Positions 19,286 through 28,895 are shown, numbered from the stretch's first letter. The stretch is 64,000 nt of DNA from Bermanella sp044597725 (GCF_044597725.1 NZ_CP139003.1:3224001-3288000), one strand, 5' to 3'. Notes: generated from the sequence alone by a model not told the origin. Numbers and translations are program-made.

Positions 19286-19770
19286 TGAAACGCCTATTCC
19301 CCATGCCTGTGCACTCAGTTTTACTTTTATTTGTATGGGTATTTTTAAATGAATTTTCTTTTGCTCACTTAGTATTAGGTAGTATTTTAGCTATTTTAAT
19401 TCCGCTGATCTGTGCCCCTTTAAGTGATCCGCACATTACCTTAAAAAAGCCACTAAAAGCCTTGTTCTACTTATTAAAAGTGGTTTGGGACATTATTGTC
19501 TCTAACTTTGAAGTGGCTGCTAGGGTATTGCGACCAAACCGTCACCTTAGGCCCGGCTTAATCGCCCTGCCGTTAGACTTGCATGAGCCATTTCCTCTTG
19601 CAGTACTGGCAAGTACTATCTCACTGACACCGGGCACGGTGAGTATGGACTTTTCGGACGATCGCCAATGGCTATATATACATGCGCTACATATTGACGA
19701 CGAGCAAGCTTTGATTGATAACATCAAGCAACGCTACGAAACACCGTTACGGGAGATCTTTGGATGTTAA
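19282..19770 (+). CDS. mrpE: Mrp antiporter subunit E
   Basis: Membrane subunit E (162 residues): two or three N-terminal hydrophobic segments followed by a conserved cytoplasmic domain with LRPNRHLRPGLIALPL and the SLTPGTVSMDF motif that is nearly invariant in MrpE/MnhE. ATG 19282 overlaps the mrpD stop by 4 bases; a second ATG at 19285 directly follows. It ends inside the start of mrpF (7-bp overlap). Confidence 0.95.
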   Translation: MMKRLFPMPVHSVLLLFVWVFLNEFSFAHLVLGSILAILIPLICAPLSDPHITLKKPLKALFYLLKVVWDIIVSNFEVAARVLRPNRHLRPGLIALPLDLHEPFPLAVLASTISLTPGTVSMDFSDDRQWLYIHALHIDDEQALIDNIKQRYETPLREIFGC

Positions 19771-20033
19771 ATCAAGCATTATTACTGGTTTCTGTTCTAA
19801 TAGGTGTGGCATTGGTTTTAAATGGTTGGCGGCTCATGATGGGGCCCAGTACAACCGATCGAATTCTCGCACTCGATACCATGTACATAAACAGTATTGC
19901 CCTTATTATTATGTTAGGGCTGTATTTTCAAACCACTCTATATTTTGAAGCGGCCTTGCTTATCGCTATGCTTGGCTTTGTGAGCACCGCAGCACTGGCA
20001 AAATATTTATTACGCGGCGACATCATCGAATAA
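19764..20033 (+). CDS. mrpF: Mrp antiporter subunit F
   Basis: Subunit F (89 residues) with three transmembrane helices. The motif WRLMMGPSTTDRILALDTMYINSIALIIMLGL is the MrpF/MnhF hallmark with the conserved aspartate in the first loop. The start ATG 19764 lies within the 3' end of mrpE and the gene ends 11 bp before mrpG. The MrpF family is related to bile-acid/cation transport subunit PhaF. Confidence 0.95.
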   Translation: MLNQALLLVSVLIGVALVLNGWRLMMGPSTTDRILALDTMYINSIALIIMLGLYFQTTLYFEAALLIAMLGFVSTAALAKYLLRGDIIE

Positions 20034-20044
20034 GAGGCTTGAAT

Positions 20045-20416
20045 ATGGAATTTACAATTGAATTAATCGCCAGTATTTTACTGGTAGTTGGCGGTTTATT
20101 TGTCTTAATTGGTGCTTTAGGTATGGTGAAGCTGCCTGACTTTTACACTCGCTTACATGCGCCCACAAAAGCCACAACCTTAGGTATTGGCTGTATGTTA
20201 ATTGCATCATTACTTTTACATGCATTAAGAGGTGATGGCATTGGCATACAAGAGCTAGTGATTAGCTTATTCTTGTTTTTAACCGCGCCGGTCTCGGCTT
20301 ATATGATTGCTAAGGCAGCCATACATAAAGACGTTCCACTATTAAAGCGCAGCACAAATCAACACCTCACCGATACAATAAAAACTCACGGAAATGAAGA
20401 GCAAGAGTCGCTTTAA
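20045..20416 (+). CDS. mrpG: Mrp antiporter subunit G
   Basis: Last subunit of the Mrp complex, 123 residues with three transmembrane helices. GALGMVKLPDFYTRLHAPTK is the diagnostic MrpG/MnhG motif. ATG 20045 is preferred over the in-frame TTG at 20039 because AAGAGG at 20032-20037 is correctly spaced for it. The operon terminator overlaps the end of the gene. Confidence 0.94.
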   Translation: MEFTIELIASILLVVGGLFVLIGALGMVKLPDFYTRLHAPTKATTLGIGCMLIASLLLHALRGDGIGIQELVISLFLFLTAPVSAYMIAKAAIHKDVPLLKRSTNQHLTDTIKTHGNEEQESL

Positions 20417-20437
20417 CGCAACCTTGCTCTTATTTTT
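20397..20437 (+). terminator. Terminator of the mrp operon
   Basis: Perfect 9-bp arms AAGAGCAAG (20397-20405) and CTTGCTCTT (20423-20431), then ATTTTT. The left arm lies within the last codons of mrpG. kbl converges from the other side. Confidence 0.75.
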
Positions 20438-21623
20438 AAATATTTAACTTTTTCTTTACTGCAATAAACGCATTTATCGCTTTATCAATATCCTCACGTG
20501 AATGCGCAGCGCTCATTTGAGTGCGGATTCGAGCCTTTCCTTTGGGTACAACAGGAAAAGAAAACGCAATAACATAGACCCCGCGTTGCAACATTTCATC
20601 GGCAAATTTACTTGCCAATTGAGCATCGTGCAACATCACCGGAATAATTGGATGTTCACCATCTAATAACTCAAATCCTGCTTGTGCCATTTGTTGACGA
20701 AAGTATTGCATATTGTCATATAATTGCTGACGTAATGGCTCACCATTTTGTGCCAGCTCAAGCGCTTTAATGGCACCAGCAACAACTACTGGCGCAACCG
20801 TATTCGAAAATAAATAAGGCCGAGATTTTTGCCTTAATAATTCGACAATTTCTTTTTTAGAAGCGGTAAAACCGCCACTGGCGCCACCTAATGCTTTACC
20901 CAAGGTGCCCGTGATAATATCCACTTTATCGATACACTGACGATATTCATGGGTACCACGCCCAGTTGCGCCCACAAACCCCGTGGCATGGCACTCGTCA
21001 ATATGAACCAACGCACCATAACGCTCGGCTAGCTCACAAATTTTATCAAGTTGCGCAATGGTGCCATCCATAGAAAAAACACCATCGGTAGAAATTAACT
21101 TATGGCGAGCGCCTTGCGCATCCGCTTGTTTCAATTGCTCTTCTAGATCGTCCATATCATTATTGGCATAGCGAAAGCGTTTTGCTTTGCACAAGCGAAT
21201 GCCATCAATAATACTTGCGTGGTTAAGCGCATCACTAATAACCGCATCTTCTGGCCCCAGCAGGGTTTCAAATAACCCTCCATTGGCATCAAAACAAGAT
21301 GGATATAAAATAGTATCTTCTGTGCCTAAGAAATTACTTAACTGATGTTCTAATTGCTTATGGATGGACTGCGTGCCACAAATAAATCGCACTGAAGCCA
21401 TGCCATAGCCCCATTTTTGTAAACCTTCAGCAGCCGCTTGGTTTACTTCTTTACTTTGCGCTAACCCCAAATAATTATTCGCACATAAATTAATCACATC
21501 ACCACTGGCAACATCAACATGAGCACCTTGGGCTGATGTAATTTCACGCTCGCTTTTATAAAGACCGGCTTGTTTAATATCATCCAATTGCTGTTGAAAA
21601 TGAGATTGAATATTACTGTACAT
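20436..21623 (-). CDS. kbl: Glycine C-acetyltransferase (2-amino-3-ketobutyrate CoA ligase)
   Basis: PLP enzyme of the alpha-oxoamine synthase family that splits 2-amino-3-oxobutyrate with CoA into glycine + acetyl-CoA, the second step of threonine catabolism. The PLP-lysine motif TGTLGKALGGASGG, NHASIIDGIRL and HIDECHATGFVG are all present. The length of 395 residues matches the family. It lies 20 bp downstream of tdh on the same strand, so the pair forms a tdh-kbl operon, the reverse of the E. coli kbl-tdh order. The unstable ketobutyrate intermediate is probably passed directly between the two enzymes. Confidence 0.96.
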   Translation of the reverse strand: MYSNIQSHFQQQLDDIKQAGLYKSEREITSAQGAHVDVASGDVINLCANNYLGLAQSKEVNQAAAEGLQKWGYGMASVRFICGTQSIHKQLEHQLSNFLGTEDTILYPSCFDANGGLFETLLGPEDAVISDALNHASIIDGIRLCKAKRFRYANNDMDDLEEQLKQADAQGARHKLISTDGVFSMDGTIAQLDKICELAERYGALVHIDECHATGFVGATGRGTHEYRQCIDKVDIITGTLGKALGGASGGFTASKKEIVELLRQKSRPYLFSNTVAPVVVAGAIKALELAQNGEPLRQQLYDNMQYFRQQMAQAGFELLDGEHPIIPVMLHDAQLASKFADEMLQRGVYVIAFSFPVVPKGKARIRTQMSAAHSREDIDKAINAFIAVKKKLNI

Positions 21624-21643
21624 AATTTGTTTCCTTAGTTTTA

Positions 21644-22672
21644 TTATTCATCCCAATTTAAAATGACTTTGCCCGCATCACCGCTATTCATATCGGCAAA
21701 GCCTTTCTCAAACTCACTGTAATGAAGACGATGGGTAATAATAGGGGTTAAATCTAAACCGGTTTCAATCATCACCGACATCTTGTACCAAGTTTCATAC
21801 ATTTCACGGCCATAAATGCCTTTGATTGTTAACATATTAAAAATAACTAAATTCCAATCAATGGATACATCATTGGGTGGAATACCCAGCAAAGATATTT
21901 TTCCACCATGGCACATGGCTGCCAGCAACGAACGGAACGCATCGCCATTACCCGACATTTCTAGGCCCACATCAAACCCCTCGGTCATGCCTAATTCATG
22001 CTGTACATCTTCAATGCGTTCTTCTGTCACATTGACCACACGAGTTGCACCCATTTGCTTGGCTAATTGCAAACGCTTTGGCACCACATCGGTTACCACA
22101 ATATGCCGAGCACCCGCGTGACGACACACCGCTGCTGCCATGCAGCCAATAGGGCCAGCGCCGGTAATTAATACATCTTCACCTAATAAATCGAACTGCA
22201 ATGCGGTATGCACAGCGTTACCAAAAGGGTCAAACAAGGCGGCAACATCATGGTTTATATTGGGTCGATGTTCCCATACATTAGACATAGGCAAAACCAC
22301 ATATTCGGCAAACGCACCCGGGCGATTTACACCTATACCACTGGTATGTGCGCATAAATGGCGACGACCCGCTAAACAATTACGACAGCGCCCACATACC
22401 ACATGACCTTCGCCAGAAACAATTTGACCTGGCTTAAAATCATTGACGTTGCTTCCCACATCAACAATCTCGCCCACAAACTCATGGCCTACCACCATAT
22501 TGAGGGGAATGGTTTTTTGCGCCCACTGGTCCCAGTTGTAAATATGTAGATCGGTGCCGCAAATGGCTGTGCGCTTAACTTTGATTAAAACGTCGTTGAT
22601 CCCCATGTCGGGCATGGGAACGTCTTGCAGCCAGAGGCCTGGGGCATCGTGTTGTTTGACCAGCGCTTTCAT
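21644..22672 (-). CDS. tdh: L-threonine 3-dehydrogenase
   Basis: Zinc-dependent NAD+ alcohol dehydrogenase oxidising L-threonine to 2-amino-3-oxobutyrate. Catalytic zinc ligands are in TAICGTDLHIYNWD (C38) and VVGHEFVGE (H63, E64); the structural zinc site is CGRCRNCLAGRRHLC; the Rossmann motif is ITGAGPIGCMAAAV. The length of 342 residues is standard. First gene of tdh-kbl and divergent from an XRE-cupin regulator 152 bp away, which is the probable local regulator. Confidence 0.97.
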   Translation of the reverse strand: MKALVKQHDAPGLWLQDVPMPDMGINDVLIKVKRTAICGTDLHIYNWDQWAQKTIPLNMVVGHEFVGEIVDVGSNVNDFKPGQIVSGEGHVVCGRCRNCLAGRRHLCAHTSGIGVNRPGAFAEYVVLPMSNVWEHRPNINHDVAALFDPFGNAVHTALQFDLLGEDVLITGAGPIGCMAAAVCRHAGARHIVVTDVVPKRLQLAKQMGATRVVNVTEERIEDVQHELGMTEGFDVGLEMSGNGDAFRSLLAAMCHGGKISLLGIPPNDVSIDWNLVIFNMLTIKGIYGREMYETWYKMSVMIETGLDLTPIITHRLHYSEFEKGFADMNSGDAGKVILNWDE

Positions 22673-22734
22673 GGGATCACCTTTTTCGCATTATATGGGT
22701 ACCGAAACTCAGGGTAAGAGTCGGACAATAAATA

Positions 22735-22749
22735 TTTCCGGGTAGGAAA
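22735..22749. promoter_or_regulatory. Candidate operator between tdh and the XRE-cupin gene
   Basis: Small inverted repeat TTTCC-N5-GGAAA in the 152-bp divergent intergenic region. It would suit a dimeric XRE-family repressor, but arms of 5 bp occur often by chance. Confidence 0.25.
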
Positions 22750-22824
22750 ACTTGTATTTGTATATTAAACTCCATCAATTCCTATATGCAAGAAATTTAT
22801 CCACTATAGAGGATACCGCTAACC

Positions 22825-23409
22825 ATGAGTGCACCAAATAACGACTATATAGCAGAACGCACGGGGCACTTGTTGGCTAACCGAGTAGCCGAGCTGCGCA
22901 AACAAAATAAACTTACGTTAGAGCAGCTATCACAAACATCTGGCGTGAGTCGCTCTATGTTAAGCCAAATAGAGCGCGGTACTGCTAACCCGACTCTCGC
23001 TGTCGCATTTCGCATTGCAAAGGCGTTTTCTATTAGTATTGGCGAACTCGTTGATGAACCTTGGATCAATACTCATATCGAAGTTATTCACGGCAGCGAC
23101 CCAGTTAACGTGTTCAGGGACGACGAGGTCTGCCATATACGTACGTTATCTCCCTTACACATGGAAAAAAATATTGAGTTCTATGAAATAACCATAGCAG
23201 CAAATCAAGCACTTAAAAGCAGCGCCCATCACCAAGGTACCAAGGAGTTAATTACTATCCTTAAGGGTGAAGCAAACATAATTGCAGGCGATACCAACAG
23301 CATATTGCAGCAAGGCGATAGCGCTCATTATCGTGCAGATCTTGAGCATGCCATTATTAACAACACCAATGCGCCTTTGCTTTGCCATTTGGTAGTTACG
23401 TATAAATAA
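22825..23409 (+). CDS. XRE-family regulator with C-terminal cupin domain
   Basis: Cytoplasmic transcription factor of 194 residues. An HTH_3 domain covers about residues 18-72 (RVAELRKQNKLTLEQLSQTSGVSRSMLSQIERGTANPTL, a textbook SutR/PuuR-type helix-turn-helix), and a cupin_2 sensor domain about 110-190 (HHQGTKELITILKGEANIIAGD, LQQGDSAHYRADLEHAI). Such regulators sense small metabolites, often amino acids or amines. It is divergent from tdh-kbl and 33 bp upstream of arsM on the same strand. Control of threonine degradation is the simplest inference; control of arsM is possible because the two genes could be cotranscribed. Confidence 0.9.
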   Translation: MSAPNNDYIAERTGHLLANRVAELRKQNKLTLEQLSQTSGVSRSMLSQIERGTANPTLAVAFRIAKAFSISIGELVDEPWINTHIEVIHGSDPVNVFRDDEVCHIRTLSPLHMEKNIEFYEITIAANQALKSSAHHQGTKELITILKGEANIIAGDTNSILQQGDSAHYRADLEHAIINNTNAPLLCHLVVTYK

Positions 23410-23442
23410 GATTGTAAAGAATAGGGATTAGGAGAAAAAAGC

Positions 23443-24504
23443 ATGAGTAATAGCACAACCACCTATGATCAGGTGCAGGACTACTACGGCAAACAATTAC
23501 AAAGCTCTGACGATTTAAAAACCACGGCGTGTTGCGATAGCTCACAAATGCCGGAATGGCTGAAGCCTTTATTAGCCAATATCCACCCCGAAGTATTATC
23601 ACGCTACTATGGCTGCGGTTTAGTGTGCCCAGATCAACTAGCTGGCTGCCGAGTACTAGACTTGGGCTCAGGCAGTGGCCGCGACGTTTATGCCCTTGCG
23701 CAGTTAGTTGGCCCCACAGGGGAAGTTGTGGGTGTGGATATGACGGAAGAACAACTCGCCGTTGCTAAAGAGCATCAACAATACCATAGTGAAAAACTAG
23801 GTTACGATAATGTACGCTTTGTTCACGGCTATATTGAAAAACTCGATGAACTTGGCTTGGAACCGGGCAGCTTCGATGTCATTGTATCGAACTGTGTAAT
23901 CAACTTATCGCCAGATAAAGATGCCGTACTCAAAGGCGTTTACGACTTGTTAAAGCCTGGCGGCGAGTTTTACTTCTCAGATGTCTACGCCGATCGTCGT
24001 GTACCTGAATCCGCACGTCGCGACCCAGTACTTTATGGAGAGTGCCTAGGCGGCGCGCTTTACTGGAACGACTTTATCCAACTTTCCAAACGTCAAGGGT
24101 TTACTGACCCGCGCTTAGTAGAAGACAGGCCATTGGAAATAACCGATTCGGTTATCGCCGACAAACTCGGTAATATTGGTTTCTTCTCTGCTACTTACCG
24201 CTTATTTAAACTCGACCAGTTAGAAAGCGACTGCGAGGATTACGGCCAAGCAGTTATTTACCGTGGCAGCATTCCCAATAATCCACATAATTTCGTGCTC
24301 GACAAGCACCATAATATAGAAACCGGCCGAGTATTCCCTGTTTGTGGTAATACTTGGCGCATGCTAAACGACACCCGCTTTGCTGCTCACTTTGAGTTCA
24401 TAGGTGACTTCAGCAAGCATTACGGAATTTTTGAAGGTTGTGGCGTAGGCCTACCATTTGATCAAGGCACACAGGATCAAGGAGATGCTACTCCATGCTG
24501 TTAA
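23443..24504 (+). CDS. arsM: Arsenite S-adenosylmethionine methyltransferase
   Basis: Cytosolic enzyme methylating As(III) to mono-, di- and trimethylated species using SAM. The SAM-binding motif I is VLDLGSGSGRDVYALAQLVG (GSGSGRD at about 75-81). The conserved arsenic-binding cysteines of the family are represented by the C30-C31 pair, GCGLVCP (C58, C62), SNCVINLSPDK and YGECLGGALYW. A terminal CC pair (352-353) is also typical of ArsM. The length of 353 residues places it in the longer ArsM form with the C-terminal domain. AGGAG precedes ATG 23443. The main ars operon lies about 11 kb away at 35.5-39.6 kb, so arsenic functions are split between two loci. Confidence 0.93.
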   Translation: MSNSTTTYDQVQDYYGKQLQSSDDLKTTACCDSSQMPEWLKPLLANIHPEVLSRYYGCGLVCPDQLAGCRVLDLGSGSGRDVYALAQLVGPTGEVVGVDMTEEQLAVAKEHQQYHSEKLGYDNVRFVHGYIEKLDELGLEPGSFDVIVSNCVINLSPDKDAVLKGVYDLLKPGGEFYFSDVYADRRVPESARRDPVLYGECLGGALYWNDFIQLSKRQGFTDPRLVEDRPLEITDSVIADKLGNIGFFSATYRLFKLDQLESDCEDYGQAVIYRGSIPNNPHNFVLDKHHNIETGRVFPVCGNTWRMLNDTRFAAHFEFIGDFSKHYGIFEGCGVGLPFDQGTQDQGDATPCC

Positions 24505-24625
24505 CGCCCAAAGTCCCTCAAGGGTTTTAGCACATACTTGACTGCGGGAGCCGCTTGTCGGGCCCCGCATTATCTTAGAATTTAAGCTATGCTTGTAAAA
24601 TACACTCACAACTGGCTTAACTCTG

Positions 24626-26647
24626 ATGCTTGCTCACCTCAAAAAGTGTTGCATAAAAGTCATCGCTTGCTGGACTATGGCGGTTGCGACACCGGCTTTT
24701 ACAGCTCCCATGGATGTGTTTGACTTGAGCCTAGAAGAGTTGATGAACATTCCGGTAAGCATTGCCACGAAGAGCAACATTAAGCTTACTAGTACCCCAT
24801 CAAGTGTGAGCGTTTATGATCAAGCGACTCTAAAAACTCTCGGCGTACGCAACCTTGTTGACCTGTTTGACGTTATTCCTGGCTTTTACGCCATGTATAA
24901 CCCAGTAGAGGGCAATCAATCTTATTTAGTCACGCGGGGCCATTCACAAAAATACGCCGCCAATGTATTGGTTTTAGTAAACGGACAACGCTTGAACGAT
25001 GATTACACTGGCGGAGTCACCTATCTTAACCGCTTTATTCCGCTCACCTTTGCCAAACGCATAGAAGTCATCAGAGGCCCAGGGTCAGCGCTTTACGGGT
25101 CCAACGCGCTCAATGGCGTTATTAATATTATTACCGAGCCTAGTTCACAACTGGCTATTGCGGCACAAAGCTTTAATGGAAGAGAAGTTGTTGCTTCAAA
25201 ACACATTCAACATAACGATCTGCAGGTCAGTATTGGTGCGCAAGCATTCAAAGACGATGGCGCCAATATAGACGTAAGTTACGATCGCTTTAATCTACAA
25301 ACAACCACGAAAGATTCGCGCTCGTACATTCATTTAGATACTCAGCTTAAATATAAAGATACAAGTGTTCAATTATTGCATTATGAATCGGAGCGAGACG
25401 ATTACTACTTGTTTAGGCGACTACGGGATGATGTTACTAAACTCAAGCTCGCCCAAAGTTTAATCGGACTTAAACATACCCTACTTGATTTTGCAGGTCA
25501 CAATATCAATCTTTATGCCGAGTATAATCGCGGCACGCGGGAAAGCATAACCGCCTTAGCGTTACAAAACTCAACCACACTGCCAGATGCAGATTTTTTA
25601 TTTGGTGAAGATTTCTTATATGAATCGTATCGAACTGGACTTGATTACCGCTATCGATTTAATAATACCTACTCATTGGGCACAGGAATTGAATGGTTTA
25701 GCAGCCAAGTACCAGAGGGATTCCTTCGGAGCAATTATGATAGTAACGATCAATACTTAGGCTCGGTAAAAACACTACGAGATGAAACAGAAAGGGCCAT
25801 CGTTGATAAAGAAAGAAACATGCTGGGTTTATATACCCAACTTGAATATAAATACGAAAAAGTATCCGGTGTTATTGGCTTACGCTACGATGATTACAAT
25901 GATACCCAAGATAAAATAAGCCCTAGACTATCTTTGGTTTATGAACATGACCGTCACAACATCGTTAAAGTCATGTATTCTGAAGCGTTTAGAGCGCCGT
26001 CTCTGGGTGACCTTTATGATAAAGAGAGCGGCCTTACGGACGGCAATGAAAACCTCAATGCACCAAAAATACATTCTTCTGAGTTAAGCTATCAATTTAT
26101 TAAAGATACTTGGCAAGTAACCAGTATCTTCTTTTACAACGACATTGAAAATCTAATTGGCTTCGCTGATGATGATGGCACCGTCAGGCTGAAAAATGTA
26201 GCAACATCTTCTACTTACGGTTTTGAAGTTGTGGCCAACATGTCATGGAATAATTGGAAAAATGAAGCTGTAGCGACACATCTAATTGAAATTGATAGCA
26301 ATACAGGCAACAGTAATCTCACTCCTTATGAAGCATTATCACCTAAAAACTATGGCCACCTGCAATCTCAGTATAAAATTAATCAACATCATCATGTCAG
26401 CGCGAAAGTGCATTGGCGTGATGAGGTTGATGTCATTGAATCAGATAGTGGCCTAGCATTAGTTTCTGGTATGTATGATTATCATATTGATAACCAACAA
26501 ACCATACATGTAAGCATAGATAATTTATTAGATGAAAACTATGAAGTGGGCTCAGCGATACCGCTGAATGCTGAAAATGATCCCTTCTATCAGGCCTACC
26601 CAATGCGTGGACGGGTATGGCGGTTGGAGTATGAATTTACTTACTAA
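24626..26647 (+). CDS. TonB-dependent outer-membrane receptor
   Basis: 673 residues. Signal peptide about residues 1-27 (ending PAFTA-PM), then the pre-plug motif VFDLSLEELMNIPVSIATKS seen also in the receptor at 9204-11165. The plug domain (about 50-170) contains YLVTRGHSQK, VLVNGQRLND and AKRIEVIRGPGSALYGSNALNGVINIIT; the remainder forms the beta barrel, ending in an aromatic-rich strand (RLEYEFTY). It starts 121 bp after arsM; there is no evident operon link. Ligand unknown. Confidence 0.9.
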   Translation: MLAHLKKCCIKVIACWTMAVATPAFTAPMDVFDLSLEELMNIPVSIATKSNIKLTSTPSSVSVYDQATLKTLGVRNLVDLFDVIPGFYAMYNPVEGNQSYLVTRGHSQKYAANVLVLVNGQRLNDDYTGGVTYLNRFIPLTFAKRIEVIRGPGSALYGSNALNGVINIITEPSSQLAIAAQSFNGREVVASKHIQHNDLQVSIGAQAFKDDGANIDVSYDRFNLQTTTKDSRSYIHLDTQLKYKDTSVQLLHYESERDDYYLFRRLRDDVTKLKLAQSLIGLKHTLLDFAGHNINLYAEYNRGTRESITALALQNSTTLPDADFLFGEDFLYESYRTGLDYRYRFNNTYSLGTGIEWFSSQVPEGFLRSNYDSNDQYLGSVKTLRDETERAIVDKERNMLGLYTQLEYKYEKVSGVIGLRYDDYNDTQDKISPRLSLVYEHDRHNIVKVMYSEAFRAPSLGDLYDKESGLTDGNENLNAPKIHSSELSYQFIKDTWQVTSIFFYNDIENLIGFADDDGTVRLKNVATSSTYGFEVVANMSWNNWKNEAVATHLIEIDSNTGNSNLTPYEALSPKNYGHLQSQYKINQHHHVSAKVHWRDEVDVIESDSGLALVSGMYDYHIDNQQTIHVSIDNLLDENYEVGSAIPLNAENDPFYQAYPMRGRVWRLEYEFTY

Positions 26648-26683
26648 AAGTATCAATTTAATCAGTGAATATTACCCGTTTGA

Positions 26684-26959
26684 TTAGAAATACTCATCAA
26701 ACAACTTCTCACTAATGTGCACATCTTGCCCTTCTTCGACCATCTCTTCATCTATAATAGTCACAGCTAAGGCGAGCATGGCTTCTTCGGCGTAATAAAA
26801 CTTATCTAAGGCAGTTTCTCCTTTCACGACTAAGCGCTCATTTATCAACTGCGCAGTTAAATTAAAGAAGTATTGTTCACCCACTTCATTCGCCACTTCG
26901 AAGTGAAGTTCTGTTTCGCCATTTTCATACCATACGCTTATAAGAAACCAATCGCTCAT
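26684..26959 (-). CDS. Small acidic hypothetical protein
   Basis: A 91-residue acidic protein that I do not recognise. It begins MSDWFLISVWYENGETELHFEV, has an AGGTTG sequence upstream of the ATG, and shows alternating hydrophobic strands followed by a helical, very acidic second half (IIDEEMVEEGQDV). There is no signal peptide or transmembrane segment. It lies downstream of an acyl-CoA dehydrogenase gene but is separated from it by a strong hairpin terminator, so it is probably transcribed on its own or by read-through. Confidence 0.65.
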   Translation of the reverse strand: MSDWFLISVWYENGETELHFEVANEVGEQYFFNLTAQLINERLVVKGETALDKFYYAEEAMLALAVTIIDEEMVEEGQDVHISEKLFDEYF

Positions 26960-26997
26960 TGATACAACCTAATTCAATGTTTATATGTACTACAAAT

Positions 26998-27030
26998 AAA
27001 AAAGCCGAACCATTTCTGATTCGGCTTTTT
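26998..27030 (-). terminator. Bidirectional-looking terminator below the acyl-CoA dehydrogenase
   Basis: Stem AAAAAGCCGAA / TTCGGCTTTTT with a 10-nt loop; U-tracts on both strands. It ends the minus-strand acyl-CoA dehydrogenase transcript 80 bp after that gene. Confidence 0.85.
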
Positions 27031-27110
27031 AAAGGATTACTAGAAAGTAATCCAGGTTCTGCTGGCGATATTCTGACTAGGCAAAAATGAGTCCAGCTAA
27101 CCGCAATCAA

Positions 27111-28895
27111 TTAAAACTGATCAGCTTCCATTGCGTACAAGCAATCTGCACCACCTTTCACTGCTTCAGTCAGTGAAATGTATTTTGGTAGCAAACGTTT
27201 CACGAAGAAACGTGCAGTTGCAAGCTTGTTAGCATAGAAAGGTTCTGAACCTTCTTTTTCTAACGCTTTTTCAGCCATCATTGCATAAACATAGGCAAAT
27301 GAAGTGAAACCAAATACTTTTAAGTATTCAACAGACGAGGCACCAATTTCATTTGGGTTGTTTTGTGCTTTATCCATTACCCATTCGGTTAGCTCAGTTA
27401 GGTTTGCTAACGCAGCTTTTAGTGGGTTAATGAATTCTGCCATTTTATCGTTGCCCGCTTGAGAATCGATGTACTGCTGAACTTCTTCAGCAAAAATACG
27501 ATACGACGCTCCGCCATTGGCAGCAATTTTACGACCGATCAAATCTAATGATTGGATACCATTGGTACCTTCATAAATTTGCGTGATGCGAATATCACGT
27601 ACGTGCTGTTCTTGGCCCCATTCACGAATGAAACCATGACCACCAAATACTTGCTGACCTTCGATGGCACTTTCTAGTGCTAGGTCGGTCAAGAAAGACT
27701 TAACCACAGGTGTTAACAAGGCCACCATGGCTTCGGCGTTTTTACGTACTTCTTCGTCTTCTGAGAATTTCGCAAGATCTAACCAGCGAGATGCGTAAGT
27801 TGAGAACGCACGAGAACCTTCGGTATTGGCACGCATGGTCATTAACATACGACGAACATCAGGGTGTACGATAATTGGATCTGCTGGTTTTTCAGGTTGC
27901 TGCTTACCAGTAGGTGCACGACTTTGTAGACGGTCGTTGGCATACATAACAGCATTTTGGTAAGAATTTTCAGCCACACCCAAACCTTGAATACCTACGG
28001 CAACACGCTCGTAGTTCATCATGGTAAACATAGCGGCTAGACCTTTGTTTACTTCGCCAACTAACCAACCTTTGGCGCCGTCATAATTCATGACACAAGT
28101 AGCTGAACCTTTAATACCCATTTTATGTTCGATAGAACCACAGCTTAGGCTATTGCGCTCACCCAATGAACCATCATCATTTACCATTACTTTAGGCACT
28201 AAGAACAAGGAGATACCTTTAGGGCCAGCAGGCGCATCAGGCAGTTTTGCCAAAACAAGGTGAATGATGTTTTCTGCCATATCGTGTTCGCCCCAAGTAA
28301 TGAAAATCTTGGTACCAGTAATGGCATATGAACCGTCTGCTTGTGGTTCCGCTTTTGTGCGGATAATACCTAGGTCGGTACCACAGTGAGGTTCGGTTAA
28401 GTCCATAGCACCCGACCATTGGCCAGAGTACATGTTAGGAAGATATTTTTCTTTAAGCTCTTGGCTACCGTGTGCGTTCAAAGATAAGCACGCGCCTGCA
28501 GTTAACATTGGCGCCAAACCAAATGAAATGTTCGAACCTTGCACCATTTCTTCTACTTGGCCAACCAGCATTTTAGGCATGCCCATACCGCCAAACTCAG
28601 GGTTACCACCTAAACCACCCCAACCGCCTTCGCAGTAAGTTTGGTAAGCTTCTTTAAAACCAGGAGGCGCAGTTACTTCGCCGTTATTCCATTTAGAGCT
28701 GCTTTCGTCGCCTTCACGGTTTAGAGGTGCCAGTACCTGAGATGCAATTTTACCCGCTTCTTCTAAAATGGCGTCAGCGGTTTCTGGGTCGACTACTTCG
28801 GCTAAACGGGGGTTTTCGGCCCACATTTTGGGTGCTTCAAAAACTTCGTTCAGTAGAAAGCGCATATCGCGCACGGGAGCTGTATATTCAGGCAT
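27111..28895 (-). CDS. Acyl-CoA dehydrogenase, long form (FadE/DmdC-like)
   Basis: FAD flavoprotein of 594 residues introducing the alpha-beta double bond into acyl-CoA thioesters in beta-oxidation. It has the N-terminal, middle (MDLTEPHCGTDLG, ITGTKIFITWGEHD) and C-terminal ACAD domains plus the extra C-terminal domain of the 600-residue class. The catalytic glutamate lies in IYEGTNGIQSLDLIGRK. This class includes Pseudomonas FadE1/FadE2-type enzymes and 3-methylmercaptopropionyl-CoA dehydrogenase DmdC. Substrate chain length or DMSP use cannot be decided from the sequence. A paralogue lies directly upstream at 29150-30955, separated by a terminator. Confidence 0.92.
   Translation of the reverse strand: MPEYTAPVRDMRFLLNEVFEAPKMWAENPRLAEVVDPETADAILEEAGKIASQVLAPLNREGDESSSKWNNGEVTAPPGFKEAYQTYCEGGWGGLGGNPEFGGMGMPKMLVGQVEEMVQGSNISFGLAPMLTAGACLSLNAHGSQELKEKYLPNMYSGQWSGAMDLTEPHCGTDLGIIRTKAEPQADGSYAITGTKIFITWGEHDMAENIIHLVLAKLPDAPAGPKGISLFLVPKVMVNDDGSLGERNSLSCGSIEHKMGIKGSATCVMNYDGAKGWLVGEVNKGLAAMFTMMNYERVAVGIQGLGVAENSYQNAVMYANDRLQSRAPTGKQQPEKPADPIIVHPDVRRMLMTMRANTEGSRAFSTYASRWLDLAKFSEDEEVRKNAEAMVALLTPVVKSFLTDLALESAIEGQQVFGGHGFIREWGQEQHVRDIRITQIYEGTNGIQSLDLIGRKIAANGGASYRIFAEEVQQYIDSQAGNDKMAEFINPLKAALANLTELTEWVMDKAQNNPNEIGASSVEYLKVFGFTSFAYVYAMMAEKALEKEGSEPFYANKLATARFFVKRLLPKYISLTEAVKGGADCLYAMEADQF

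Noticed and set aside
24541..24575. GC-rich hairpin after arsM
   Set aside because: Only about 6 bp pair without mismatch and there is no real T-tract; too weak to call a terminator.
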